Of a DNA stretch of 64,000 nt, positions 47,640-59,790 are shown one piece after another. Positions within the stretch are counted from its first letter, which is position 1. Every line of letters begins with the position of its first letter. A program made the position numbers and the translations under genes. Below the pieces are notes generated by a model. It worked only from the letters and a program-made list of their open reading frames with translations, was not told where the DNA came from and made no database searches. This DNA is from Adiantum capillus-veneris (lineage: Eukaryota > Streptophyta > Polypodiopsida > Polypodiales > Pteridaceae): NCBI GenBank assembly GCA_014529385.2, contig CM043949.1, positions 108,251,977 through 108,315,976 on the forward strand, given 5' to 3'.

Positions 47640-48480
47640 TAGTTTACATTGGAGAGTGGCTAGACAGATTTGATAAAGCCTGAGACACGCTATGGCAAAC
47701 CATAGATGATGAGTGCATATTTGGGATTGTCATGTGCAATCTCAATGTTGAGAAAAAAATGACGGAAGATCTAGAGGCTAAAATCAATCAATTTTGCATG
47801 CTTCACAATCCAGTGATGCAAAAGTGGATTTCACAATATGAGGATGCAAAGCAAGAGCGACAAAGGGCACGAATCGAGTGGAGATGGGGAAGACAACCAC
47901 CGATGCATTATCCAGTGGGTCTCAAGAGCCTACCAACATTCATGAGCTTAAGATGGTTGCACAACCAGTTTTGAAAAGCACACAACAGTGCGGCGAACAA
48001 GTGACTGAGGAGGAGTGGGAGTACTCTCGGGGTTGCGCAACCAAGGTAAGTTTGCAATGTACAACTTGGGGCTTTCTAGATGTTTTGACGGCCACTCATA
48101 ATCTTGTTGGTTGTAGTATAGGTCATACACGGCAACATGGTGTAAAGGTCGCCATTTTAGGATGGAACAGATCGACAAAAAGCGTTTTACACAAGATTGT
48201 GGAATCATGGCAAAATTCAAACAATCTATTCGACGACGGTCCTCTAATGCAAATCTTGTGGTGGCAGAACTCACTTACTTTGGCATGCTACAAGAGATTT
48301 TGAGGATCGATTATACAGGTTTTTTTGTGGATTTGTTCGACGTGCAATGGTTCAAGATAAACATGGAGGGTCGCAATGCTACTGTGCGTAGAGGAGAGTC
48401 AGGTTTCCTTGAGGTGGGTTTAACCAAAAAATGGGCCGACCTTTGAGACACTTTTGTACTACCCAAGCATTGTGAACAAG
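47640..48480 (+). pseudogene. TNP2-like CACTA transposase, C-terminal fragment
   Basis: Blocks: INQFCMLHNPVMQKWISQYE (about 47786-47845), like the segment after DUF4218; EEEWEYSRGCATKV (about 48010-48050); GRHFRMEQIDKKRFTQDCGI (about 48150-48205); then LTYFGMLQEILRIDYTGFFV and DLFDVQWFKIN (about 48270-48365), the DUF4216 hallmark. Frames shift between blocks. Confidence 0.65.
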
Positions 48481-49109
48481 TAAGCCTGTAAATATTTAAC
48501 ATCCAATTTTAGAGGACTAGTGGTCTGGAAGCACTCATGTATGTTATGTGGCTCTTGGAGGTGGTATTTCATTCTACAAAGTCTACACCAAACTGGTGGT
48601 ATGTCATAGAGGTAGCCCCTCGTAGTGCATAGACGTATGAGGGCTACCATGTGCCAATCACAGTGGCATCCGTGGAGAAGATAGGAAGGATTTTGATTCA
48701 GAAGCCGCTGAGGTGGTGCCAGACGAGCCTGGCACTGCTACCCTCTATGGGATGCATGCGGAGGACCAACAAAATGAGAGGGAGGACATCTGCCTAAATG
48801 GAGATCTCTATATAGACATAGGGAGTTATATTGAGTTATGCGAGGATGAGAGAGAGACCTCTTAAATCCATAAACATTGTATTTGAGCAATTTTTCTCCT
48901 TTTTTATAATATATGTTGGATTCAAATGGAGTTCTCCATTCTTGTCTATATGCTATACTTGAGAAAGGCAAATTGTGATTAATCAAATTATAACTTGTTC
49001 ACATTTTCTTCTCCATTCATCATTAAGATTTAATGTTCATGTGTTTAATGCAGGTGTGGATGATGATCGGTTTCTTTCTTCTCTGTCACTCAAGTAGAGG
49101 AGGTGGTAT

Positions 49110-50030
49110 GTGGAGCGTCATTGCTCTGGAGCACCATCGCGTCGTTCCACTCCTTCAGCGTCTCCTTCCATTCGGCGCGATCAACCCGCTTCGAGAGTTC
49201 GGTGTCTACTAGACGATCTACACACTCTTCTAGGCACCAACGCTCTAGTGGTGGCAGCAGCGGCGGTTACTGTGGAGATGCCATTGTTGATGCTTCAACA
49301 CCGCCTTGTAGTCGACAAGGCTCCTTACCTTCCTCTTCTTTGTCCACCCCCACACCAACCACCATCTACTCTAGGTTTTGCGCGACAATCGGTCGTGCGT
49401 GATTGTTGGTCGTTCCTAGCTACACACCACTCGCTACTCCTCCAGGAGTCACCTCAGTCGACACTCCTCGCTTCGGGGCCCAGACTCCAGTGGGGACACC
49501 TGTCGTCCATACCCCCCAGGTTCACACATCACAGGCAAGAGGGCTTGCGGTACTCGATCGACATCAGGGAGACGAAATCATCATGGATGAGGATGACAAG
49601 AAGGTGATCTTGCGCATGGGCGGCCTTTGCTCTCATGTGTTTCGACACTACATACTAAACACCTGGAGTGAAGTTCCAAATGAATTAAAAGACAGAGTCA
49701 TCAGCATGCTGCATGACAAGTTTCTTGTGTCAAGTCGGGATGAGTGCTTCAATGAAGACCTGATGAAGGTACGGAGGCATGAATACTGCAAGCACAAGCG
49801 TTCTAAAGTGGCAAAAGCAATAAAGCATGGGTAGGACGGGCCAGATTGGCTGGCCAAAGAAGATTGGAAGAATGCAAAGCGAGCAGTGCGCGAGAATCTT
49901 GACAAGTGGAAGCAACAAAAAGAGACAACCAAAGTGCGAGTAGAGGCAGGGAGCTAGCACCACTTGGGGAGTGGTGGGTGGGCATCATTTGGGGCCAATT
50001 TTGTAAGTCTTTTTGCATTTCCCTTTAGGT
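49110..50030 (+). pseudogene. Plant Transposase_24-like second CACTA protein
   Basis: A Ser/Pro-rich region (49110-49560) leads into VFRHYILNTWSEVPNELKDR and HKFLVSS-type helices (49640-49730), RRHEYCKHKRSKVAKAIKHG (about 49773-49832), a stop, then WLAKEDWKNAKRAVRENLDK (about 49848-49907) and a Gly-Ser ending before 50030. This order matches the Ptta/En-Spm (Transposase_24) family, the DNA-binding accessory protein of CACTA elements. Two in-frame stops are present. Confidence 0.6.
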
Positions 50031-50689
50031 TTGGTAGTTATTGATAATTGTACTTTTAAATTCTAACATAACATATTATTTGTATGTTTTGAACAGTTGT
50101 CGATGACAGGATGTGACCCCACACCGTACGAGCACGAGTATGCGGGACAAAGGGCTTAAACACCCTTATGGACATTCTCAGTTCTCGCTCCGGCATGGTT
50201 AGTATTTCACCTTACTCTCTTACATTTGTTGTATTTTAATGATAAGCTAAAAAATAAATTGTTTTGTAATTATATGTTTATACTTACAGAAAGTCTTAAT
50301 TTTTATTATGCAGAATCCGATAGATACGCCGTTTGGACGCGATGAGACGTGTGATTGGATGACGTCAATCTAGCCGTAGCTAGATAGCACAAGTTTTCTT
50401 TTGTCATAGCATGTATAATGAGGTGAGATGTGTAAGTCATTTTTGTAACTTTTGGTCAACGATGTATTTTCTCAATAATGACAATTGTGTTGTAACTATC
50501 ATATTTTGGTCAAAGCTTAACAATCAAGTGATTTTGCCTATAATGAGTATAATTTTGTCATTGTATTACTTTTGTCAATTCACTTTCGTCGAAATACTTT
50601 TGTCAGTTTTGCATTTTTATTTTGGAAACAATGTTCAATATGGTTGATGGGTGGCAGGGCATTCATTGCCCTGCCACCCAAATTTTTTT

Positions 50690-50930
50690 ACTCTCGAGCG
50701 TCGCTATAGGCGTCTTTATGTAAGGTCATGCAGCATTGCTACATACATTGCTAAATAAGGAACCGCTATGCATGTTGCTATAGGCGTCTATATATAAAGC
50801 TTATAGCAACTCTCATAGTGACGTTCCCTTTGTGATGCTTTTTGCGACGGTTTTAGCGACGTCAAGGGGGGGAAAATCCATTGTATTTTCGTCTCTACAG
50901 CCATCACAAGTGCACATAACCTCTTGTAGT

Positions 50931-50931
<1 letters not shown>
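50690..50931 (-). repeat. CACTA right terminus and subterminal repeats
   Basis: Repeated GTCGCTATAGGCGTCT / GTTGCTATAGGCGTCT and GCGACGG...AGCGACGTC motifs precede AACCTCTTGTAGTG, the inverse of the left end. Confidence 0.65.
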
Positions 50932-50963
<32 letters not shown>

Positions 50964-51860
50964 GCAAGAGTCACCCTTCCTCAAAAGGCATAAAGGACAC
51001 ATGTCAAGCCTTAGCTATGTTGCCCTCATAATGTGCCTAAATCCTATTGGATGAACTATAGGAAGGTCCGATGAGAATTTAGCTTCAATTAAATAATTAA
51101 GCAAGCTCTCTATCTCATAGAACCCATGAGCCTCACACACACACTCTCTCTTTGGTGTGTGATGAGCACAAGTCATCTCCTTCTCCAAGCTTGAGAAGTA
51201 GAGAGCCTACACCAACACCTCTTGGCTATGGAATGCAAATCTAACCAAGTTTCATGTTTCAAGAAATGCTTATCATCTTCTTCATCTTCATTATCACTAT
51301 GCTAATCTATGCTCTAAAGAGTGATTATATATGAGAAGAATACTTCTTTCTCGTAAGAATACATCTTCTTCCCTCATCTTCCTCACTCCCTGTTTCATTC
51401 TTGTCTGCCTAATTGTAGGTCTCCCCCAAGCTTCCTTGGATAAACAGGACCAAGATTGGGCTATCATGGTCAAGGATATGTTAGATGTAGCTAAACTTGG
51501 TTCAAAAGGTGGGAAGTGAAAAGGGATAGATTTTCACAACAAAATTTTAGCCCCGATGTGGTTTAGCCTAAGTTTAGGTGGCATCTCAGGGCAATTAGTG
51601 AGGAAGTGCAAAAGAGTACTTGGGGTATTGGAGTGGGGGGAAGAAACCAGATACTTCATAAACTCCATCTTGCATTGGTCCCCTTGGCTCGCTAAAGTTT
51701 TAGAAGCACCACAAATCCCCTCTTGGATAGAAACTGCAGGGGAAAGTGAATAATAAGGGTCTAAATCAGCTTGTTCACTTTTGGGACAATAGTAGTAAGA
51801 GCTAGAAAACCATTGACTTGTTGGCAACCCAATATCAACTAAATGGCTATGAGATATTGT
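50932..51860. other. (CA)n repeat and unassigned DNA
   Basis: A (CA)n run (50932-50961) abuts the CACTA end. Frames at 51331-51519 and 51534-51905 have no recognised domain. Confidence 0.4.
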
Positions 51861-51862
51861 AA

Positions 51863-52330
51863 TTGAATAGAGTGATAAAAGAGTTGGACAAGGTTGTAAT
51901 GCCAATTTGTGAATCCAGGTTTGAGTGGAACGCCCAGAGATGGACCAAAAGTAGTCTTTTTTGGAAAACCCATTCTAAAGGCATCTATCATGCATTAATG
52001 CATGAGAACAAGTGGTCTAGCCCCCTCAACAAAATATGGAAGAGACAATGGCCAGAAGAACGGTGGGAGGAAGTCATGGAGAAAATCTAGAAGCCAAAGT
52101 GGCCATAGTTTATGAATATATTTTTGTGGAAGGTGATGTGGGGTGCTCTATTGATGAGCGTAAAGATCTAGGAAACAAGGATTTGGTTTGATCGTTGCTT
52201 GGGGTGCAGGATAGCTAGTGAAGATCTAGCCCACCTTTACATGGAATTCTAAGCGATCAAAGGCCTGACATGGAAAATATGCAAGTGAATTCAAAGGACA
52301 TGGCAAATCAGGTTTGATTTGTTGATTGAA
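51863..52330 (+). pseudogene. LINE 3' ORF2 remnant (zf-RVT-like region)
   Basis: SKGIYHALMHENKWSSPLNK then IW...KWPKFMNIFLWKVMWGALL, then a LGCRIASEDLAHLYMEF block, follows the order of the zinc-binding reverse-transcriptase-associated domain at the end of plant LINE ORF2 (iW....pK...F.W......L......C..C....E...Hl...C). In-frame stops and the loss of the last Cys show decay. No poly-A tail identified. Confidence 0.5.
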
Positions 52331-54287
52331 TAGATTAATGAACTGTATTAACTAAAAGAAGCAAGAAATTTAACCAAAAATAAATATTGATTTATGTAAT
52401 TAGCTAAAACATAAACCAACTTACCCTATAACATGTACTAGTAAAATATTTAGTGGAATCATACACTTATTAACTGAAGAAATGTTAACAAAACCTCTTT
52501 TTTGTGATAAAAAATAGGAAAGAGTTAAAAAAACTAATTACATTTAATAGCTGATTAATACTTTAAAATCCTACTCAAAAACATAATTAGCTTTAAAATA
52601 TTGCTCAAAAAACATAATTAACTTTATTGATTGTGTTTGTGCTTGTGTAAATAGATCTTGTATGGGCATTGTGTGCCCATATGTGTGAAGATAGGTGGAT
52701 ACCTCTATGTATTTGTGCATGCTTGCTCATTTGTGTGATGTATATATAAATGTATGTACGTATATATATACACATATATGTATACACACACACAGAGATA
52801 ATCACTTTATCTAGCTGGCATTGCTTCATCCAGGTACACACATATTTACACTTATGCTATTGATATAGTTGTTGGTTATAATGTCTTGTGGGTGATTACC
52901 TTGAACCTCTATCCTGCACCTCCCTTAATGGGAGTTTCTATGCTTAAATGAGTTGATGAATATAATATCTCGTAGGTATATACTTCACTTTCAATATGGT
53001 AAGTTTCCTTAGCCCATTATTACACTTGTTATTAAGAAGCTTTTTTATGCATGCTATTCTATAGCTATTGTTATTGCCTTTCAATATCTTTAATAAAGTT
53101 AATGGTTTTATTGTCATGTGGTAATGGAGTATTTTACACACTTATACAAATAGGCACTTATATCTTTAGATTACTGGCAGGATTTATCCCCTGAAAATTA
53201 TTTTGCCCTTTACTTAAATTTATTGGTTTAGTGCCTTTGTAACACTAACACTTGATTACACCAAGTCTCTGGGATTACTTTCCCACTTGGGGCTTAATTT
53301 GTTATTTTTCCTAAGCCTAAAATCCCTAGATTGCTATAACCTCCCTTGGAAAAGATCGACCTTCCGTGGGTGAGACCTCTCCGCTATACAATTTTGCTTG
53401 GCCATTTTGGATTGTTATAATATCTTGTTGACTGATCTGCCCTTTGATCTCATATTATAAAAACCCTAGTTTTTTTTTGGATGGGTGTTGAGATCTAGTG
53501 GGACCTCACTCTTGGTACCAAAAATGGTACTAGGGTAATTACCCCATCACCTAACTTATTGGGTAGTATGTGGCCTCTGTAGTACTGCTGTTAATTTCTC
53601 CCTTCTCCCAAGCGAGGATTCTTTCATGCAGATTTTTTTATTGTAGCTCCTGCCCGTATATTGATTCGTCTCTTGCTCTGTGTCTCTCTTTATCTCTCTC
53701 CCCCCTGTGCCATCATGGACGATGTCTATTGGGAATTCCAATAGAGCTCGTGGAGCCACGATGTCTGCATACTTGGATTGCGGGCTGATTTTGTAAGCTG
53801 AATACGAGGATTTCATTGCTCGAGGGTTGCCGATTGGACTCGTATGTGTAGACATACTATCTATTTAAAATCTCTCTCTTCTCCCTCAATTAGCCCTACT
53901 CTGTGTGTGGTGTGTCTATTTGAAAGTGAACGAGGGACATGTAGTATTATCACCGTTTGGTCGGTATTTGGCATCATGGATATTGTGGAGCAGCCTGTGG
54001 CTTCTTAGGTGCTCTTCTATTTTTTCTTTGAGTATGTTAATGATGTCACTACTTGGTATTTGTTTGACATATATCACGTTTAGTAATTGATTCACTAGGA
54101 TAAGTGGTTACATGAATCTATGTTGTGGACGTAATGTTGATTCCCTCTGGTTAATATATGGAAAATAATGATACTCAATTCTTAGCACGTGGTAAATTAT
54201 GAATGGGGCCTTGAACCTGTCAAATCTTTGTATATTGGTGGTTTGGGTGGAGCACATCTGAGTATGATATGTGCTTTCTAGTACCGT
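52331..54287. other. AT-rich DNA, nothing recognised
   Basis: Includes a TATATA/CACACA mixed repeat (about 52740-52795). No convincing gene. Confidence 0.4.
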
Positions 54288-55412
54288 TGTGAGCGGGATG
54301 GAAACACATAGAACGCCTCTATAACGACCCGACACACACTCTTGGGAAGATACACACACACACTATGGGGCACCACTCGGCTTACACAACACACCTGGCC
54401 GAGACAGGGAACACACCTCTGGAGTGAGAGGAGAGAGACTATCCACTTGCCCACTCCACACAGACACACACACACCCAAAAAACTCAGCTCAAAAGAGGG
54501 GAACTTCTGATAATTAGATACAAATGAACTTGGGCCAACACCAAGGGGCAAATAGCTCACACAAAATGGGTAAAATAAGCCAGATACAATCACAAACTGG
54601 AGTAGAAACTTCGCTCATAGGAGAAACTTACACAGCCAAAACAGAAGAAAAAGAGGGAGGAATTTGGCAAAATGGACAACGCCATCGCGCGGCCCAAAAC
54701 CCCAGTCTACAATGTCAAAGTGCTCAAAGCCAACCTCGGATGAGCAGTTTACCGCCAAAACAGGCTCCAAAAACCCCAAAAACACATCTACGGCTGTTCC
54801 TCCTCTCTTCTCCATTTTTTTTATGGTCTTCTCTTTGGTTTTTCAGTTCCCACACTTAGCTTTATTACTTGGGCACCCTTGGCCTTTTAGATGACCTCAA
54901 ACGGACCCCGAACAAGCCAAAAACTGACCTCGCAGTGCATAGTTGTCACCTTTTTGCATCATCCGCACACCTGACACTCATTTCTTTTCAATAATGCATC
55001 CCACCACCACGTGAAGTGGCCCCAAAAAGTGGTCCTCATGATGACCTTTCTGCATAATTATCACAAGGAAACACCCACGTTGTGTCTGTACTTCTCCGCG
55101 TGCAAGTATTGATCCCATTCCGCCTCCTGACGCCACTAGATGCCATCTGACGCACCTGCTTACCTCATGTCGTCGGCCCGCGGATAGCTCCCTCGAGAAT
55201 TTTTACGCGCTACCAACTCCTCATTATTGTAGAGAAAACACACTGGTACTGATAACGATGAAAATCGATGCACTATGTACATGCTGTCCTACCTGTACAC
55301 ATGTGGGTCCCACGTAACCACCTGGCTCTGGAAAATGGGCAATCCTTTATTCGATGCACCATGCATGGATATGTACATATGCACAATTCCTTGCTCCAAA
55401 AAACTCCTGACA
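54288..55412 (-). repeat. 3' LTR (sense orientation) of the gag-only element
   Basis: Near-identical to 58010-59133; differences include small indels near 54682 and 54987. Confidence 0.9.
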
Positions 55413-55440
55413 TAATTTGCCCACCCCCTAGCCTGCTAGA
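55413..55440 (-). promoter_or_regulatory. Polypurine tract of the gag-only element
   Basis: On the minus strand GGCTAGGGGGTGGGCAAATT immediately precedes the LTR start TGTCA. Confidence 0.65.
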
Positions 55441-55462
55441 GCATTCATGCTCAGCAGCAGCA

Positions 55463-56953
55463 CTAATAGATGCTCATTCCACCTGGATCAAAAGGCCAAA
55501 GGCATATTGCCTTATTCACAAGAAGCATCATAACACCACACCTACATTTGTCAACAATCAACCAAAATGCACCATAGGCATATCCAACTAACACATCCGC
55601 CCTGTCTGGAGTTCCAAAAGCATAAATATTGCATACCACATTCAACCCAACCGATAGAGACAACTCAAGTGACTCATCACATGGCATCTTGGCTTCATTA
55701 GCCATAGCAACAACCTGCAAATCATGCACCCAAGTAGCTAAAAGCATTGTGTGAAGGTAAAGTTGTTGATATCCAAAGCACAAAAGTATCCCCGCAGCAC
55801 ACATATCCCTAGCATAGGCATCCACATAGCTGAGATTGGACTCATATATGCCAAACCCCTTCTCATCATCATAAGCATACTCATCATCACACATCACTTT
55901 ATCCACATCATAATCATGGCTAGCACCACTATCCATAGCTTCTAGCATGGGTTCATCAGTCTGCAAGAATACAGATCCCTGCTCTAAACCACAATCATGC
56001 TCATAAATCGGTTCAATCACTGCACATACATCAAAATATGGCTTCAAAACAGGCTCCACATCTAACAAATCCACAAAATGGCTCTCAAGCTTACCCTCTT
56101 CCCTGATTTCCAAGGAACTAGTATCCAAAGATACGTGCTCATCATCAATAACCTCAACCTCACACTCACACCCAGAATCACAAGGTACACAAGTAGCCAA
56201 TGCATCCTCTTCAAGACTTTTCAATCCTGTATCCAAAGCATTACTCACCTCTTTAGGCTCTTCCATAAACCTATCAACCTGCAAGACCTCTTTACGCTTC
56301 ACAATAGACCTTGGGAAGAAACGAGAAACATCATAGGATAGGCTACTTTTCACCTGCTTAGGCTTAACTTCATCTTCCATGTCAAATCCATCTTGCACAT
56401 GCATACTTGTACTGATACCATGTTCCTCAAGACGCTTAAACTTCCATTCCTTGTGCTTTACAATGCATACCGCATCTTCAAAAGGCTCGGGTGTCTTCAA
56501 CTCAACCTCAAACCGCAACCAAGGTGACAAACCATCAACAAAATAACTTTTCTTCAATGAACAAGGGGGGGTCTCATCCTTAAGAGCAACACACCAACGA
56601 GTCCATAAATCTGTAAAACCTTGTACATAGTCATCAACACCTTGACAAGAACCTTTCTTAAGAGCATTGAGCTCATTCCATACTGCATTTGCATCTTCAA
56701 AAACCTGGAAACACTCTAAAAAAGCTTCTATAAACTTGTCAAGACTCAAACCATAAGAAGAAGCCACTGCTTCTTTAGCTTCCAAATCCATGAACCAAAC
56801 ATGGGCCTCATCTTTCAAAAGCAATCCAAATAGCCTCAAAATCTTCTCCTCATCACACATATTGTTGCTTATGCATGCCACCTCGACTTGCTCCAGAAAG
56901 TCTTCCGCATCTTCACCACTTCTTCCATAAAATTCCGGATAAGAGAAAGCCAT
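55463..56953 (-). CDS. gag: Gag of the gag-only LTR element, intact (496 aa)
   Basis: An uninterrupted frame from ATG at 56953 to the stop at 55463. It starts MAFSYPEFYGRSGEDAEDFL; residues about 10-170 follow the retrotransposon Gag fold (DEEKILRLFGLLLKDEAHVW, FLECFQ, QGVDDYVQGFTDLW, FVDGLSPWLRFEVELKTP). The second half is acidic (EVKPKQ, then many Glu/Asp-rich segments) and lacks any zinc knuckle, which is unusual for Gag that packages RNA. Because the element has no pol, this Gag would depend on a partner element for reverse transcription and integration. The intact frame suggests recent selection or recent insertion. Confidence 0.8.
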   Translation of the reverse strand: MAFSYPEFYGRSGEDAEDFLEQVEVACISNNMCDEEKILRLFGLLLKDEAHVWFMDLEAKEAVASSYGLSLDKFIEAFLECFQVFEDANAVWNELNALKKGSCQGVDDYVQGFTDLWTRWCVALKDETPPCSLKKSYFVDGLSPWLRFEVELKTPEPFEDAVCIVKHKEWKFKRLEEHGISTSMHVQDGFDMEDEVKPKQVKSSLSYDVSRFFPRSIVKRKEVLQVDRFMEEPKEVSNALDTGLKSLEEDALATCVPCDSGCECEVEVIDDEHVSLDTSSLEIREEGKLESHFVDLLDVEPVLKPYFDVCAVIEPIYEHDCGLEQGSVFLQTDEPMLEAMDSGASHDYDVDKVMCDDEYAYDDEKGFGIYESNLSYVDAYARDMCAAGILLCFGYQQLYLHTMLLATWVHDLQVVAMANEAKMPCDESLELSLSVGLNVVCNIYAFGTPDRADVLVGYAYGAFWLIVDKCRCGVMMLLVNKAICLWPFDPGGMSIY

Positions 56954-58009
56954 GGCTACCCAAGCTACTATGCTTTGAGAACCCCTTCAAACACACGTAC
57001 AAGAACCCAAAATTTTTGACTGACTCAGTTCCCAAAGACTTCAATGGAGCTCAAGCTTTAGATAAGGACAAACACATGCACATCAAATGAGTTTTCATAG
57101 TCCATCATCGGAATTACAACAGGCAAAGGACATTCCAGGATCTCTCGTAATCTTCTTGGCCCAAACATAAAGACTATGCGCTGCTGGAAAAAAATCTTCC
57201 TGGACACATGAACATTTATCTGGATTCTCTAAGTTAAATGAAAATGAGTGAATTGAGGGCCATTTTGATCATCCATTAAAGCCAACCATGCATCTCCCAA
57301 GAAAGCACACCTGTCTTACCCTCTGATTTGGCCAAAATTTCAACAGCATAACAACATAAATGGCTCCATCACAACTTGGAAAATTTTTGACAGAGTTTCC
57401 CCAGAAGTAGAGCAGTGACAACCCAAAATATAGACTGTATATGTATGCATAAACTGTCAACAATAGAACCCGAGCATCAAATAGGAATCACTAGTACATA
57501 GCCTATGGCGAGGTCACGAAAAGGGTGCTCCAGCTACCTGTATCACTGAAAGGATCTCCACATTTGAGAATCCCCGAGCTCAATAAAACCTCACGATATC
57601 GACCCTCACACAAAGGCTTATGCAAATCGCGCATAGTCAAGTCTCAGAAATGACTATCTTCCAGACCAAGTCTCAAAAATGGTTGGGACTGCCAAATAAA
57701 ACCAAGTATGGCTCCACAAAGGCGTACAATGGCAGTTTCTACAAGTAACGTACAATCCAGTAGACAATGCGCTCAAGCAGGCACTAAATGATGTATACCC
57801 ACAACAACTGCAAGTGACACCACTGCTAGTATATCACTGTACTCCAGCTACATGTACCTGTGTGAATCACCTGTACCTGTACCTGTCCCCGTAACCTATA
57901 ACCTGTAATCTGTAATCTGCAACCTGCAACCTGTAATCCCGAATCTTGAAGCTTGAAGCTCGAAGCAGAAGGTACTCGAAGAAGATCCTCCGTGGGGGCG
58001 CCAAAAGAA
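56954..58009 (-). other. 5' leader of the gag-only element, with a short-unit minisatellite and PBS
   Basis: No coding sequence. 57848-57955 is a run of ACCTGTA/AATCTGCAACCTG variants with a 7- to 10-bp rhythm, followed by GAATCTTGAAGCTTGAAGCTCGAAG. The PBS TGGCGCCCCCACGG (minus strand, about 58003-57990) lies a few bases from the LTR. Confidence 0.65.
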
Positions 58010-59133
58010 TGTGAGAGGGATGGAAACACATAGAACGCCTCTATAATGACCCCACACACACTCTTGGGAAGATACACACACACACTATGGGGCACCGCTC
58101 GGCTTACACAACACACCTGGCCGAGACAGGGAACACACCTCTGGAGTGAGAGGAGAGAGACTATCCACTTGCCCACTCCACACAGACACACACACCCAAA
58201 AAACTTAGCTCAAAAGAGGGGAACTTCTGATAATTAGATACCAATGAGCTTGGGCAACACCAAGGGGCAAATAGCTCACACAAAATGGGTAAAATAAGCC
58301 AGATACAATCACAAACTGGAGCAGAAACTTCGCTCATAGGAGAAACTTACACAGCCAAAACAGCAGAAAAAGAGGGAGGAATTTGGCAAAATGGACAACT
58401 CCATCGCGTCCGAAACGGCCCAAAACCCCAGTCTACAACGTCAAAGTGCTCAAATCCGACCTCGGATGAGCAGTTTATCGCCAAAACAGGCTCCAAAAAC
58501 CCCAAAAACACACATGCGGCTGTTCCTCCTCTCTTCTCCACGTTTTTTCTAGTCTTCTCTTTGGTTTTTCAGTTCCCACACTTAGCTTTATTACTTGGGC
58601 ACCCTTGGCTTTTTAGATGACCTCAAACGGACCCCGAACAGGCCAAAAAATGACCTCGCAGTGCATAGTTGTCACCTTTTTGCATCATCCGCACACCTGA
58701 CACTCATTTCAATAATGCATCCCGCCACCACGTGAAGTGGCCCCAAAAAGTGGTCCTCACGATGACCTTTCTGCATAATTATCACAAGGAAACACCCACG
58801 TTGTGTTCGTACTTCTCCGCGTGCAAGTATTGATCCCATTCGGCCTCCTGACGCCACTAGATGCCATCTGACGCACCTGCTTACCTCATGTCGTCGGCCC
58901 GCGGATAGCTTCCTCGAGAAGTTTTACGCGCTACCAACTCCTCATTATTGTAGAGAAAACACACTGGTACTGATAACGATGAAAATCGATGCACTATGTA
59001 CATGCTGTCCTACCTGTACACATGTGGGCCCCACGTAACCACCTGGCTCTGGAAAATGGGAAATCCTTTATTCGATGCACCATGCATGGATATGTGCATA
59101 TGCACAATTCCTTGCTCCAAAAAACTCATGACA
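58010..59133 (-). repeat. 5' LTR (sense orientation) of the gag-only element
   Basis: Near-identical partner of 54288-55412; both have TG...CA ends in the sense strand. Confidence 0.9.
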
Positions 59134-59790
59134 CCCTATATTGCATGGAATTATTGTTGAATTTTGTTGCTATTGGTTATTGGGTTTTTTGCCAAAATGG
59201 AACATATTGCTATATCTAATTCCATAACTCAAGCTTGGGAACACTTGCAGTTACTGTTGTAAAATTTTCTTTATTTTTCATTTTTGAAATGATCTTCAAG
59301 CTAGGTTATGATATTAAATGAATTTGATCTAGGTTTTGATTAGCTGAGGTCTTAACTTAAATTTTTGACTTTGGCTGTTGTTTTTGAAATCCTGGCTCTT
59401 GGTAGCCTATCGTAATAAAAGTTCTCTTGGCACTACCCAAGAGTTCTAAGATTGCTAATGCTTATTGTCTATTTAGACCATTTTTTTTTAAACTCTAATA
59501 CGATTGTATCTAAGGTTCTACTGGTATCTTTTCAAGCATTAAAATGTTAGGATGATCCTGTGATAATGATCTTTTACATTGAAGTTGAGGATGTGGAGAA
59601 AACTAGGATTTGTTTCCATAATAAAGTACCTTACTTGTATGTTGCTCTACGTGGAACACTTAATATGTACTTGGTATGGGTTGATCTCCTATTATGTGAT
59701 GCCAATACTCTCTCTGGCTATTCAAAAAATGTGTGGGTTTTCCTATAGCAAATGACCTTTCTGGAAAAAAAAAATTATAACAAGTTTTAA
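59134..59790. other. AT-rich DNA, nothing recognised
   Basis: No coding or structural feature supported. Confidence 0.4.

Larger units (their letters stand above)
36380..50934 (+). mobile_element. CACTA (En/Spm) DNA transposon, about 14.5 kb
   Basis: Left end CATACTACAAGAGGTT at 36383; right end AACCTCTTGTAGTG ending at 50931. Both are flanked by ACA (36380-36382 and 50932-50934), the 3-bp duplication typical of CACTA elements; the right copy is in a CA repeat, so it is weaker evidence. Subterminal GTCGCTAT/GCGAC motifs repeat at both ends (about 36410-36570 and 50697-50870), as in CACTA elements. TNP2-like and Transposase_24-like remnants lie near the right end. The left two-thirds holds simple repeats and foreign insertions. 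Confidence 0.7.
54288..59133 (-). mobile_element. LTR retrotransposon with intact gag and no pol (TR-GAG-like)
   Basis: Two direct repeats of about 1.12 kb (54288-55412 and 58010-59133) begin TGTGAG and end TGACA; on the minus (sense) strand this is TGTCA...CTCACA. Between them one minus-strand gag frame of 496 residues is uninterrupted. A purine tract lies beside the left LTR and a TGGCGCC-type PBS beside the right LTR, confirming minus orientation. The LTRs differ at few positions, so insertion looks recent. No protease, RT or integrase is present. The flanking pentamers (ACCGT and CCCTA) do not match, so the target duplication is lost or the element is recombinant. Confidence 0.8.

Noticed and set aside
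52740-52800. Matrix attachment or origin from TATATA/CACACA mix
   Set aside because: Only a mixed simple repeat; nothing specific.
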